Positions 28,863-38,194 of a DNA stretch of 64,000 nt are shown here, piece after piece (within the stretch, counting starts at the first letter, position 1; each line of letters begins with the position of its first letter). Origin of the DNA: Bryobacteraceae bacterium (GTDB lineage: Bacteria; Acidobacteriota; Terriglobia; Bryobacterales; Bryobacteraceae). The translations under genes and the position numbers were made by a program. The stretch covers positions 1-64,000 of the forward strand of contig JAIEPW010000056.1 in the NCBI GenBank assembly GCA_019748195.1, written 5' to 3'. Under the pieces are notes generated by a model that was given only the letters and a program-made list of their open reading frames with translations, was not told the DNA's origin and made no database searches.

Positions 28863-29744
28863 ATGGAACATCGCTACGCGGAAGTAAACGGAGTCCGGCT
28901 CCACTATGTGGCCGAAGGCGACGGTCCGCTGATTCTATTCGTGCACGGCTTCCCGGAGTTCTGGTACGAGTGGCGGAATCAACTTCCAGAGTTTGGCAGG
29001 GATCATCTGGCGGTGGCGCCCGACACCCGCGGCTACAATCTTTCCTCTAAACCCGAAGCCGTCGACCAGTACCGGGTGAAGCACCTCGTCGAGGATCTGC
29101 GGCAACTTGCGCATCACCTCCGGCCGGGCGAGAAGTTCGTGCTGGTAGCCCATGATTGGGGCGGCGCCACCGCCTGGGCCTATGCGATGCAGCATCCCGG
29201 GACTTTGCGTGGGCTGGTAATCATCAACGCCCCCCACCCAGGCATCTTCTCCCGCGAACTCCGCCAAAATCCCGGCCAGCAGAAGGCCAGCGAATATATG
29301 CTTATGTTCCGGACTCCGGAGGCGGAAAGCGTTCTGTCCGCCAATGGTTTCGAGATGCTTCGGAAGATGGTGCTGGGCTGGGGGTTGAAACAGGGCATCC
29401 TTTCGGAAGCGGATCAGGACAAATACCTGGAAGCGTGGGCACAGCCGGGCGCGCTCACCGGCGGCCTCAACTACTACCGCGCCGCCGAAGCCGGCCCCGC
29501 CCGGCCCGGTGAGACGCTGCCCGCCTTCGAGATCCCGCCCGAGAAACTGATGGTTCACGTCCCGACGTTGGTGATCTGGGGGGAGCGGGACAAGGCCCTG
29601 CTTACCGGTAACCTCGACGGCCTGGAGCAGTTCGTCCCCGACTTAACCGTCCGCCGCATCCCCGATGGCTCCCACTGGGTAGTCAACGAACAGCCCGCGC
29701 GGGTGAATCAGTTGATTCGTGAGTTTATACAACGGCTCGGCTAA
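28863..29744 (+). CDS. Epoxide hydrolase-like alpha/beta hydrolase
   Basis: The ATG at 28863 gives 293 residues; a longer frame from 28689 overlaps the previous gene and is rejected. The motifs match epoxide hydrolases: the oxyanion segment HGFPEFWYEWRNQL, DTRGYNLSSKP, nucleophile D98 in AHDWGG, an acid in WGERDKAL, and the catalytic His in PDGSHWVVNEQP. Tyrosines in the cap domain (NYYRAAEA and nearby) fit the epoxide-opening role. A haloalkane dehalogenase is an alternative with the same nucleophile. It is cytoplasmic, without a signal peptide. Confidence 0.83.
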   Translation: MEHRYAEVNGVRLHYVAEGDGPLILFVHGFPEFWYEWRNQLPEFGRDHLAVAPDTRGYNLSSKPEAVDQYRVKHLVEDLRQLAHHLRPGEKFVLVAHDWGGATAWAYAMQHPGTLRGLVIINAPHPGIFSRELRQNPGQQKASEYMLMFRTPEAESVLSANGFEMLRKMVLGWGLKQGILSEADQDKYLEAWAQPGALTGGLNYYRAAEAGPARPGETLPAFEIPPEKLMVHVPTLVIWGERDKALLTGNLDGLEQFVPDLTVRRIPDGSHWVVNEQPARVNQLIREFIQRLG

Positions 29745-29840
29745 AATTAATAGTTGTTCAGAATTGGTGAAACTTGGCCGCCGAAAGCAGCATCGATAAG
29801 GAAGCGCGATTTCTGTGCTTTCTCCGGCCGAAATCGCATA

Positions 29841-29857
29841 TTGTTGATTAATAACAA
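29841..29857. promoter_or_regulatory. AT-rich inverted repeat upstream of the type I secretion genes
   Basis: TTGTT (29841-29845) and AACAA (29853-29857) flank GATTAAT in an AT-rich gap of 128 bases ahead of the ABC gene start at 29873. The gap is the most AT-rich part of this region, so it likely holds the promoter and an operator. No clean -35/-10 pair was found. Confidence 0.35.
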
Positions 29858-29872
29858 CATCGCGCAAAACCC

Positions 29873-31627
29873 ATGGCGACCCGCACTGATCTTCACTCCC
29901 GCAACGGCAACCCGCCTGCACCTCCGGGCGAGCATGACGACGATTCAGGCGCGCACGTATATCACGGGGTCTCCCCCTGGGAGCGCGTCAAGAGCCTGAT
30001 TCGGGTGGAGCGCCACGACGTGTGGGTGGCGGTCATCTACTCGGTGGTCATTGCCCTTCTTTCGCTGGTTACCCCGATCGCCACGCAGACCCTGGTAAAT
30101 ACCGTTGCCTTTGGCAACCTTCTACAGCCTCTGGTGGTCATTTCGCTGGTAGTGTTGGCCGGACTGGGCCTGTCCACCGTTTTCACGGCCCTGCGCACTT
30201 ACGTCGTGGAACTGATCCAGCGGCGAATCTTCGTGCGCGTAGCCGCCAAAGTCATTCACCGGCTGGTTCGTGTCCGCGGGGAGGCGTTTCAGGAGCAGCA
30301 CGGGCCGGAGCTCGTGAACCGCTTCCTGGATGTCGTCACCTTGCAGAAGAACTGCGCCACGCTCATCGTGGACGGGTTGTCGATCTTTATGAGCACGGTG
30401 ATGGCGATGATCCTGCTTGGCGTCTATCACCCCTGGCTGCTGGTGTTTGACATCCTGCTGTTAGCGTTCATACTCCTGATCCTGTTCCCGCTCAGCTCCG
30501 GCGCGGTGGAAACGGCGATCAAGGAATCCAAGGCGAAGTACGCCATCGTGGCCTGGTTCGAGGAGGTGGCGCGCAACCAGATCACTTTCAAGAATCCGCG
30601 CGGCACGGCCTACGCGCTGGAACGCACCGACGACCTTACGCAGACCTGGCTCGGCTACCGGATCAACCACTTCCGGATTCTGATGCGCCAGATCGTCAGC
30701 TTCCTCACGCTGCAGGCGGTCGCCTCCGCGGCGCTGCTCGGCGTGGGCGGCTGGCTGGTGATCCAGCGCCAGCTCACTTTGGGACAACTGGTGGCCGCCG
30801 AACTGGTGGTCACCGCCGTCATCGCCGGCATTTCGAAATTCGGCAAGCAGTTGGAGCTGTTCTACGACTTGCAGGCTTCGATGGACAAGCTCGGCTACCT
30901 GATCGACCTGCCGCTGGAACCGCTGGGCGGTGAAGTGATGCGCCAGCCGGACCATCCGGCGGGACTGGAACTGAAGCAGGTAGCCTTCAGCTACGGCTCG
31001 CGCAAGGGCATTCTGAGCGACATCGACTGGCTGGTCGAGCCCGGCTCGCGGGTCTGTATCACCGGAAACTCGGGAGGCGGCAAGACAACGCTGCTGAACA
31101 TCCTCTACGGCTTGAACGAACCGGAACACGGGGTAGTGGAGATCGACGGGCTGGACATGCGGGCCATCCGCCGGGACGCCCTGCGCAGCGGGATTTCTTT
31201 GGTCCGCGATCCCGAGATCTTCAGCGGCTCGGTGTACGACAATGTCAGTCTGGGCTGCCCGGATGTCACCTTGGGTGAGGTCCAGGCGGCGCTGGCCTCG
31301 GTCGGGCTGCTCGAGGAGATCCAGGCGCTTCCGGGCGGGCTGAGCACGACACTGGCGCCGGAGGGTTATCCGCTTTCGGCCGGACAGGCGATACGGCTGC
31401 GCTTTGCGCGCGCGATCCTGAACCGTCCGCGCCTGCTGATCGCGGATGAGTCCCTGGATACGGTTCGGGATGCGCGGGAGCGTGATGTCCTGCTGGATAC
31501 CCTGTTTTCCCGTGAGGCTCCCTGGACGCTGATCGTCGCCTCCGCCGAGGAAGACGTGATGCAGTATTGCGACCGCGTTTATGAGATCAGCAGCGGCCGC
31601 CTGATGCTGCGCCGGCATCGCCGCTAA
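29873..31627 (+). CDS. Fused ABC transporter (permease-ATPase) of a type I secretion set
   Basis: The 584-residue protein has six membrane segments (about 50-310) followed by one ATPase domain (about 345-580). Walker A is GNSGGGKTTLL and Walker B is RLLIADES. The ATPase is unusual: the signature reads LSAGQ where LSGGQ is normal, the Q-loop glutamine is missing (ISLVRDPEIF), and the switch histidine is absent (LIVASAEED). It lacks a C39 peptidase domain, so it does not cut double-glycine leaders. It heads an operon with an HlyD-type adaptor (19-base gap) and a TolC-type channel. The cargo gene is not evident next to it. Confidence 0.85.
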   Translation: MATRTDLHSRNGNPPAPPGEHDDDSGAHVYHGVSPWERVKSLIRVERHDVWVAVIYSVVIALLSLVTPIATQTLVNTVAFGNLLQPLVVISLVVLAGLGLSTVFTALRTYVVELIQRRIFVRVAAKVIHRLVRVRGEAFQEQHGPELVNRFLDVVTLQKNCATLIVDGLSIFMSTVMAMILLGVYHPWLLVFDILLLAFILLILFPLSSGAVETAIKESKAKYAIVAWFEEVARNQITFKNPRGTAYALERTDDLTQTWLGYRINHFRILMRQIVSFLTLQAVASAALLGVGGWLVIQRQLTLGQLVAAELVVTAVIAGISKFGKQLELFYDLQASMDKLGYLIDLPLEPLGGEVMRQPDHPAGLELKQVAFSYGSRKGILSDIDWLVEPGSRVCITGNSGGGKTTLLNILYGLNEPEHGVVEIDGLDMRAIRRDALRSGISLVRDPEIFSGSVYDNVSLGCPDVTLGEVQAALASVGLLEEIQALPGGLSTTLAPEGYPLSAGQAIRLRFARAILNRPRLLIADESLDTVRDARERDVLLDTLFSREAPWTLIVASAEEDVMQYCDRVYEISSGRLMLRRHRR

Positions 31628-31646
31628 CCGAACGAGAGAGGATCGC

Positions 31647-33026
31647 ATGAAGACTACGCTGGAACCTCCCGTACAAGCCAAAACAGTCCGCCGCGCCGAC
31701 TACCTGGTGGAACTCGTGGGCATGGATCGCCTGCCGGCGTTGGATCAAGTACCCTCGCCGCCCTCCATCAGCCGCCTGGCCTGGTCGCTGGCCGGCCTGC
31801 TGGCGGCGTTGATGATCGGCCTCGGGTTCGTGCCCTGGCAGCAGAGCGTCACCGGCGACGGTCGCGTGATCGCCTATACCCCGGACGAGCGGCATCAATT
31901 GATCGCCGCCCCCGTGGAGGGCCGGGTGGTGAAGAGCTATGTGATTGAAGGGACTCATGTTCGCAAGGGTGACCCGCTGTTTGAGATCTCCGACAACGAT
32001 CCCACCATTCTGGACAACCTGAAACGCGATGGGCGCGCGGTCCTCGACCGCCTGAATGCCGCCCAAGGACGGGTGGACGCCATTCGCGGCCAGATTTTGG
32101 CCCTCGAAGGCTCGCGGCGCAACTCGCTCGAATCCGCCTCGGCGAGGATCCAGGCCGCGGTGGAGCAAGCGGCGGCCGCGGAACGATTCCAGGAGGCCGC
32201 GGAATCGAACCTGTTCACCGCCAGGCTGAACCTGGAACGAACTAAGAATCTGAACCAGAAGGGCTTGCGCTCCACCCGCGACCTGGAGCTGGCGCAGAAT
32301 GACTTCGACCGCCATAACGCCGAGCTCGCCCGCGCCAAGAATAGCCTGAATGCGGCCCGCAACAACCAGCAAGCCTTGGAGGCGGAGAGGCAACGGATCG
32401 AAAACGACTTCCGGAGCTCCATCGAAAGTGCCCGCGCGCTGCTGAATGCCGCTCAAGGCGATGTCGCCAACGCGAAGTCGGCAGAAGCCCAGATCTCCAT
32501 TCGAATCAATCGCCAATTGACGCAGGAAGTGGTAGCCCCGCGCGACGGCACGGTGTTCCGGCTGTTGGCGCAGCCGGGATCACAATTGTTGAAGGCGGGC
32601 GATCCGGTGGTGGAACTGGTGCCCGATTCCGACGCCCAGACCGTGGAACTGAAGGTTAAGGGTAACGACATGCCGCTGATCGCCGTCGGCGCCAAGGTGC
32701 GGCTGCAGTTCGAGGGGTGGCCCGCCGTCCAGTTCGTGGGATGGCCCGCGGTGGCCGTGGGTACCTTCGGCGGAGTGGTGAAACTGATCGATGCCACCGA
32801 TGACGGCATGGGTAACTTCCGCCTTCTTATCGGGCCGGACCCGGAAGATAAGCCCTGGCCGTCCAAGATGTACCTCCGGCAAGGCGTGCGTGCCAACGGC
32901 TGGGTATTGTTGCGCGTGGTTCCGCTGGGATTTGAGCTCTGGCGGCAGTTCAACGGCTTCCCGCCGACCATCGCCCAGGACGAGCCGGGCGCCACCGGCG
33001 TCTCCCGTCCGGAGAAGAAGAAGTGA
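31647..33026 (+). CDS. HlyD family membrane fusion / periplasmic adaptor
   Basis: The 459-residue protein has a cytoplasmic start, one membrane anchor (about 46-67, LAWSLAGLLAALMIGLGFV), a biotinyl-lipoyl half (about 90-115, VEGRVVKSYVIEGTHVRKGD), a long coiled-coil hairpin (about 125-275, with many Ala/Arg/Glu), and the second half of the lipoyl/barrel part (VVAPRDGTVFRLLAQPGSQL). This is the adaptor that bridges the inner-membrane ABC protein and the outer-membrane channel. It has an AGAGAGG ribosome site, and its stop overlaps the TolC-like gene by four bases. Confidence 0.9.
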   Translation: MKTTLEPPVQAKTVRRADYLVELVGMDRLPALDQVPSPPSISRLAWSLAGLLAALMIGLGFVPWQQSVTGDGRVIAYTPDERHQLIAAPVEGRVVKSYVIEGTHVRKGDPLFEISDNDPTILDNLKRDGRAVLDRLNAAQGRVDAIRGQILALEGSRRNSLESASARIQAAVEQAAAAERFQEAAESNLFTARLNLERTKNLNQKGLRSTRDLELAQNDFDRHNAELARAKNSLNAARNNQQALEAERQRIENDFRSSIESARALLNAAQGDVANAKSAEAQISIRINRQLTQEVVAPRDGTVFRLLAQPGSQLLKAGDPVVELVPDSDAQTVELKVKGNDMPLIAVGAKVRLQFEGWPAVQFVGWPAVAVGTFGGVVKLIDATDDGMGNFRLLIGPDPEDKPWPSKMYLRQGVRANGWVLLRVVPLGFELWRQFNGFPPTIAQDEPGATGVSRPEKKK

Positions 33027-34555
33027 AGCTGGCGGGCGCTTGCTTGCTACTGGCGGCGATCCTGCCGGCGCAGACGGCGGAATTTAGCACCGGCCAGCCC
33101 CGCTTTCGCCTTCCGGATCGCTACCAGTCGACTCCCCGGCCCAACATCCAGCCCGGTCAGCTTGCTCCCAGGAGCGAAGCTCCGCCGCCGTCCCGCGCCA
33201 GCAATCAGGCCCCCGGTGTCCGCACGGCGCTGACTCTGGAGGTCCTGCTCGACAGCGTGCGCCGGAATTATCCGCCGCTTCTTGCCGCGCTCTTCGATCA
33301 GGATGTCGCGGATGCGGAGCTTCTGGCGGCGCTCGGGAAGTTCGACCTGCGCCTGTCGGCCAACTTCGAAACCGACCAGTTCGGCTTCTACAACAACAAC
33401 ATTGCCGGAGCGTTTCTGGAGCAGGCGACCCCTTATCAGGGCCTCCGATATTACAGCGGCTATCGGCTGGGCCGTGGTTCGTTCCCCAGCTACGAGGGAA
33501 AGCTGCAAACGAGGCAGGACGGCGAGTTCGAAACGGGCTTCAAACTGCCGTTATTCCGCGACCGGGCGATCGACCAGCGCCGCGCGGATCTGCGCCGTGC
33601 CGAGATCGGACGCGCGATCGCCAATCTCGGAATCCAGCAGCAGCAGTTGATCGTGAACCAGTTGGCGACTCGGCGCTACTGGTCGTGGGTCGCGGCCGGG
33701 CAGCGGTTCCAGGTGGCTAAGTCCTTGCTGGACATTGCCTTGGCTCGTGATCAGATCCTGCGCGACAGCGTCGAGGCCGGACAGCTTCCGCGCGTCGAAG
33801 TGATCGACAACAACCGCGCCATCCTGCAGCGCCGTTCCTCGCTGGTGGAAGCCGAGCGCTTTCTTCAACTTACCGCCATCGATCTGTCGCTGTTTTACCG
33901 TGATGCGAACGGGCAGGCGCTGCTGCCGGAAGCTAACCAACTGCCGGCATTATTTCCGGATGTCGCCGATTTCCCGGAGGAACGCCTGAAGGAGGATATC
34001 ACTCTGGCCCTGCGGCGCCGCCCGGAGCTGCAGCGCCTGATCAGCCAGGGAGATCAGCTTCGGGTGGAGGCGCAGTTGTACCGCAACCAGCGCTTGCCCG
34101 CCATCGATGTCGGCGTCGGCTTCTATAACGGCTTCGGTGACGCCAATCGTGTTCTCCGCGGCCCTCAGGAAGTGCGCACCGGGCTCAATTTCGACCTTCC
34201 CTTGCAGCGCCGGGAAGCCACCGGGAGGCTCGCCTCGGCGGAGGCGAGGCTGATGCAACTCGAGCAGCGGGAGCGCTTCCTGCGGGACCAGATCGTAGCG
34301 GAAGTGCAAGATGCGATGTCCGGCGTGCGCGCGGCGCAAAGCCGGGTTCAGTTGATCCGGCAGGAAATCGACGTGGCGCGGCAACTGGAGGAATTGGAGC
34401 GGGATCGCTTCCAGCTCGGCGATTCGACTCTGTTTCTGGTCAATTTACGGGAGCAGACCACGGCGGACGCCCAGAACCGCGAGGTATCCGCCATCGCGGA
34501 CTACTTCCTGGCGCTTGCGCTCTACGATCTGGCGATCGCCCGGCCGGTGCCATAA
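33023..34555 (+). CDS. TolC family outer membrane channel
   Basis: The start is the GTG in the four-base overlap GTGA with the adaptor gene, giving 510 residues. It begins with a probable signal peptide (LAGACLLLAAILPAQTA). The long helical repeats typical of TolC are visible in two halves (about 200-300 and 400-490), for example EVQDAMSGVRAAQSRVQLIRQE and RLASAEARLMQLEQRERFL, both shown in short. It would form the trimeric outer-membrane tunnel for this type I secretion system. No terminator is obvious after it. Confidence 0.9.
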   Translation: MKLAGACLLLAAILPAQTAEFSTGQPRFRLPDRYQSTPRPNIQPGQLAPRSEAPPPSRASNQAPGVRTALTLEVLLDSVRRNYPPLLAALFDQDVADAELLAALGKFDLRLSANFETDQFGFYNNNIAGAFLEQATPYQGLRYYSGYRLGRGSFPSYEGKLQTRQDGEFETGFKLPLFRDRAIDQRRADLRRAEIGRAIANLGIQQQQLIVNQLATRRYWSWVAAGQRFQVAKSLLDIALARDQILRDSVEAGQLPRVEVIDNNRAILQRRSSLVEAERFLQLTAIDLSLFYRDANGQALLPEANQLPALFPDVADFPEERLKEDITLALRRRPELQRLISQGDQLRVEAQLYRNQRLPAIDVGVGFYNGFGDANRVLRGPQEVRTGLNFDLPLQRREATGRLASAEARLMQLEQRERFLRDQIVAEVQDAMSGVRAAQSRVQLIRQEIDVARQLEELERDRFQLGDSTLFLVNLREQTTADAQNREVSAIADYFLALALYDLAIARPVP

Positions 34556-34894
34556 AGCCGACATTCAGGCAATCGCAGGCAGCTTCCGTTTCTTGTAAGT
34601 AGAAGTTATTCAATGTGTTACAGGCCGGGTCCGGCGGAATGATAGCCTTCGAACTCGCCCAGAGAGCAGCCGGATTCCGTCGCAGTCTTCCTCCCGAGAT
34701 CGTGCGCAGCTCTCCGCCCTCGTGCGACTACAGCGCGGAACCGGCAAAACGCGATTTGCAAGTTGGGGCCGTTGCTCACATCGAGGTCCAGGAGTGGATC
34801 GACGGCGGGGCACTTCGCGGTGACAGAATAGTGTTGTCCCCGTTCGACTTTTCCAGACGCGGGCGGCGTCTTCAACAGCGGAGCCTGATTAGCT
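34556..34894. other. Non-coding gap between the type I operon and the sigma factor gene
   Basis: These 339 bases contain no supported gene. Two open frames on the minus strand and one on the plus strand show no recognisable motifs and no good ribosome sites. It should contain the promoter of the downstream sigma/type II operon; GGAAC at 34737-34741 recalls an ECF -35 element, but no matching -10 is convincing. No terminator was seen. Confidence 0.5.
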
Positions 34895-35446
34895 TTGATT
34901 TTCCGGGAGGTCGAGGATCGCGACCTGATTCTGCAGGCCCGGCGCGGCAGCGTCGAGAGCTACAACCTCCTCGTCTCCCGGTGGGAAAAGCGAATCTTTA
35001 ATTATTTGTTACGGTTAACAGCGCATCGGGAAGACGCCCTGGACTTGAGCCAGGATGTTTTTCTGAAGGCTTATCAGAATCTGTCGAAGCTGGACGATAT
35101 CGCCCGCTTCGGACCCTGGTTGTTCCGGATCGCCCACAACGAAGCCTATTCCCTGCTGCGGAAGAACCGCCCCGACCGCGAGGAACTGGACGGCGATCCG
35201 GTTCCCCAGGACCCGAATCCCCGCCTGTTTCCTATTGAACTGAGCCTGGCGGTGGAGTCCGCGTTGAAGCAGTTGAGCGCGGATCAGCGCGAGGCGGTGG
35301 TGCTGAAGATCTACCAGGGGTTCAAGTTCGAAGAGATGGCCGAGATTCTGGGCTGCCCGGTTTCCACCGTGAAATCCAGGCTGTATACCGCGATGGACAA
35401 TTTGAAAGCCACGCTGGCGCCGGTTGCCGTTCGGAGGGACTCATGA
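34895..35446 (+). CDS. ECF-type sigma factor heading the type II secretion operon
   Basis: The start is TTG at 34895 (183 residues), with a GGAG site about 11 bases ahead. Region 2 spans about residues 8-80 (DRDLILQARRGSVESYNLLV, then LDLSQDVFLKAYQNLSKL) and region 4 about 120-170 (LSADQREAVVLKIYQGFKFEEMA, shown split). No regions 1 or 3. The stop overlaps the following anti-sigma gene by four bases, which continues by overlap into the type II genes, so it probably autoregulates the operon. The natural signal is unknown. Confidence 0.9.
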   Translation: MIFREVEDRDLILQARRGSVESYNLLVSRWEKRIFNYLLRLTAHREDALDLSQDVFLKAYQNLSKLDDIARFGPWLFRIAHNEAYSLLRKNRPDREELDGDPVPQDPNPRLFPIELSLAVESALKQLSADQREAVVLKIYQGFKFEEMAEILGCPVSTVKSRLYTAMDNLKATLAPVAVRRDS

Positions 35447-36024
35447 GCTGCGAAGTCGACATCAAGGGGTACGTACTGGGAGAAGCGAGCCCGGCGGAGC
35501 GCGCCGCCGTGGAGACGCACGCCGCGTCCTGTGAGCAATGCAGGACCGAGATCCAGAGGCTGCGGATCACGCAAGACGCGCTGCTGGCGTTGCGCGAGGA
35601 AGAGGTTCCGCGGCGGATCGCGTTCGTCTCGGACAAGGTCTTCGAACCCACCTGGTGGCGGCGATTCTGGAACTCCGGCCCCCAACTCGGGTTTGCTTCG
35701 GCGGCGATGCTGGCCGTGGCGATTCTGGTCCACGGCTACACGCAGCCGGCGATTTCTCCGCAACCGGGCGTTCCGGTGGCTGCTCTGGAATCCATGGTGC
35801 GGCAGGAAGTGGCGCGCCGTCTGGATTCGGCCGTGGCCAGGGCCGTGGCCGACGCCGAAACGCGGCACCAGAAGAAGACGATGGATCTGCTGGACGCAGC
35901 CGAGAAGAAGTTCGAGTTTGACCGGCGCGCGGACCAGCTTGCCAACGCCGCCAACATGGAGATCCTGATGAAACAGGTGAATCGCATGTACGCCGTGAAC
36001 AACGGCATGGAGACGGGACAGTGA
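35443..36024 (+). CDS. Zinc-finger (ZAS-type) anti-sigma factor
   Basis: The 193-residue protein begins with an anti-sigma domain holding the HxxxCxxC motif (ETHAASCEQC, about 25-34) with Cys at residue 3, as in ZAS anti-sigma factors, which can lose zinc on oxidation. A single membrane segment (about 83-101, LGFASAAMLAVAILVHG) follows, then a long helical periplasmic part rich in Ala and charged residues (about 115-190). It would hold the ECF sigma factor at the membrane. It overlaps both neighbours by four bases. Confidence 0.88.
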   Translation: MSCEVDIKGYVLGEASPAERAAVETHAASCEQCRTEIQRLRITQDALLALREEEVPRRIAFVSDKVFEPTWWRRFWNSGPQLGFASAAMLAVAILVHGYTQPAISPQPGVPVAALESMVRQEVARRLDSAVARAVADAETRHQKKTMDLLDAAEKKFEFDRRADQLANAANMEILMKQVNRMYAVNNGMETGQ

Positions 36025-36545
36025 AACGCGCCGCGTTGTTCCTTACCGCGGTCCTGCTGACGGCGGCCGCCCCCAAGGTGTCGCGCCAGTCGATCGTCGA
36101 CATGGAGCGCTCCATGGATCGCCGGGTTCAGGACCTGTGGAACGATAATCCGTTTGTCCTGCTGGGCGCGACGCGCGGGTTGTATCTGGACGGCTACGGT
36201 GTCGCCTTCACGGCGGAAATCAATCTCGCAACCGGTCCCACCATGACCGTGCGGTCGGCGGTGAACCCGCAGGTGATCGCCTCGCATCGCGCCAAGAAGC
36301 TGGAACGCCTGCCGCAGTTGGAGCGATCCCTGCGGGAGCAGATGGTGAACATGGCCGCGCATTTCGAAGGGCTGCCGCCGGAAGAGCAGATCGTGATCGG
36401 CGTGGCGCTGTCGCGGTATCCCTGGGAAGACGCCACCGGGTTGCCGTCGCAACTGTTGATGCAGGCGACCAAAGCGAAGCTGGCGGCGGCCGAGAAGCAG
36501 GGCGCGGCGGCCATTGAAGCCGCCATCCGGGTGCAAAAATTCTGA
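36021..36545 (+). CDS. Secreted unknown protein between anti-sigma and gspE
   Basis: The start is GTG within the overlap GTGA. The 174-residue product has a signal peptide (KRAALFLTAVLLTAAAP). The mature part has a helix with RRVQDLWNDNPFVLLG and a segment EEQIVIGVALSRYPW that looks like part of an alpha/beta fold, then an Ala/Lys helical tail. I do not recognise it. Its position, coupled to the anti-sigma gene and to gspE by one base, suggests that it helps sense or support the envelope state tied to secretion. Confidence 0.7.
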   Translation: MKRAALFLTAVLLTAAAPKVSRQSIVDMERSMDRRVQDLWNDNPFVLLGATRGLYLDGYGVAFTAEINLATGPTMTVRSAVNPQVIASHRAKKLERLPQLERSLREQMVNMAAHFEGLPPEEQIVIGVALSRYPWEDATGLPSQLLMQATKAKLAAAEKQGAAAIEAAIRVQKF

Positions 36546-38188
36546 TGCACAGGCGTCTGGGCGAGATCCTCATCGGCAAGAAGCAGATCACGCAGGAGGA
36601 TCTCGACCGCGCCCTGGAGTTGCAGAAAGAGCGCGGCGAAAAAATCGGCAAAATCCTGGTGGACCTGGGCTTCATCGCCATGCGCGACGTGCAGGCCGCG
36701 CTCAGCGAGCAGCTCAGCGTGCCTTTGATGGCCATCGATTCGCCCCCCGTAATCTCACCGGAAACGGAAACTCTGTCGCCCCGCTTCCTGCGGCAGTTTC
36801 GCTGCCTGCCGATGGCGATGAACGGCGGCGGCGTCACGGTGGCCATGGCTGACCCGCTGGACATGGAGACGCGCAACACCATCGAGAGCTGCACGGGGCT
36901 GGCCGTGCATCCCGCGCTGGCCGGCGAAGCGGAAATCCTGGAAGCGATCGACCGCTATTTCGGGCAGGCGGAAAAGCGCGAAGGCGAGGCCGAGTTCGGC
37001 GGCGCGGAAGCAACCGAGGACCTCGAGCATCTGCGCGACATGGCCAGCGAGGCGCCGGTGATCCGCCTGGTGAATGCGATGATCGCGCAGGCCGTGGAAA
37101 GCCGCGCCTCCGACATTCACATCGAGCCGTTCGAGAAGGAATTCCGCATCCGCTACCGGATTGACGGCGTGCTGGTGTCGCAGGAGCCCCCGCCGAAGGA
37201 ACTCAAGGCCGCCATCATCTCCCGCGTGAAGCTAATGGCGAAGCTGAACATCGCCGAGCGGCGCCTGCCGCAGGACGGCCGCATCAAGGTGAAGACCGTG
37301 GGCCGCGAAGTGGACCTTCGCGTCTCCACGCTGCCGACGCTGTACGGCGAAAGCGTGGTGATGCGCCTTCTGGACCGCTCCGCCGGCGATTTCTACGATC
37401 TGCGCAGCCTGGGCTTCGACGAGCACATGCTCTCGCGCATGGAATACTACACCTCGCTCCCGCACGGGATTCTGCTGGTGACGGGTCCCACGGGCTCCGG
37501 GAAATCGACCACGCTGTACTCGGCGCTGAAGCGCATCAACCAGACCGACAAGAAGATCATCACCATCGAAGATCCGGTGGAGTATCAGATGGACGGGATC
37601 AACCAGATTCACGTGAATCCGGTGATCGGGCTGACCTTCGCCGCGGGTTTGCGGCACATCGTCCGCCAGGACCCCGATGTCATCATGGTGGGCGAAATCC
37701 GCGACCGGGAAACCGCCGACATCGCCATCCGCGCCGCGCTTACCGGCCACTTCGTGTACTCGACGCTGCACACCAACGATGCGCCCAGCGCGATCACCCG
37801 CCTGACCGACATGGGCGTGGAGAATTACCTGATCACGTCTTCCGTCGTGGCGGTGCTCGCGCAGCGGCTGGTGCGCGTGATCTGCACGCGCTGCCGCCGC
37901 CCGGAGGGAACCACGGTTACGCCCTTCGGCGAGGTGGTGGACGTGTTCCGCGGTCCCGGCTGCGACCATTGCTTTGGGACGGGCTACCGCGGCCGGGTGG
38001 GCATCTTCGAGCTGATGGAGCTCAACACCGACATCCGCTCCATCATCATGCGAAATGAGGACGCGAGCATCATTACCGCCGCCGCGCGCCGCCACGGCAT
38101 GCGCACCCTGCGCGAGGACGGATGGGACAAGGTGAAACGAGGCGTCACCACGCCCGACGAAGTGATTCGCGTAACGCAGGAGTTTTAG
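36545..38188 (+). CDS. gspE: Type II secretion assembly ATPase GspE
   Basis: The 547-residue cytoplasmic ATPase powers pseudopilus assembly. It has a GspE-type N-terminal domain (RRLGEILIGKKQITQEDLDR), a core starting near residue 165 with ASDIHIEPF, Walker A GPTGSGKSTT, the Asp-box and Walker B (QDPDVIMVGEIRDRETAD), the His-box STLHTNDA, and a zinc-binding C-M domain pair (CTRC and CDHC). The start overlaps the previous stop in TGATG. It could also be called PilB-like, but the pseudopilin set downstream supports type II secretion. Confidence 0.92.
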   Translation: MHRRLGEILIGKKQITQEDLDRALELQKERGEKIGKILVDLGFIAMRDVQAALSEQLSVPLMAIDSPPVISPETETLSPRFLRQFRCLPMAMNGGGVTVAMADPLDMETRNTIESCTGLAVHPALAGEAEILEAIDRYFGQAEKREGEAEFGGAEATEDLEHLRDMASEAPVIRLVNAMIAQAVESRASDIHIEPFEKEFRIRYRIDGVLVSQEPPPKELKAAIISRVKLMAKLNIAERRLPQDGRIKVKTVGREVDLRVSTLPTLYGESVVMRLLDRSAGDFYDLRSLGFDEHMLSRMEYYTSLPHGILLVTGPTGSGKSTTLYSALKRINQTDKKIITIEDPVEYQMDGINQIHVNPVIGLTFAAGLRHIVRQDPDVIMVGEIRDRETADIAIRAALTGHFVYSTLHTNDAPSAITRLTDMGVENYLITSSVVAVLAQRLVRVICTRCRRPEGTTVTPFGEVVDVFRGPGCDHCFGTGYRGRVGIFELMELNTDIRSIIMRNEDASIITAAARRHGMRTLREDGWDKVKRGVTTPDEVIRVTQEF

Positions 38189-38194
38189 CCCGCC

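Noticed and set aside
29873-34555. Bacteriocin export system
   Set aside because: The ABC protein has no C39 peptidase part, and no small double-glycine precursor gene is adjacent.
34610-34875. Small leftward frames in the gap before the sigma factor gene
   Set aside because: They have no ribosome site, no motif and an atypical composition.
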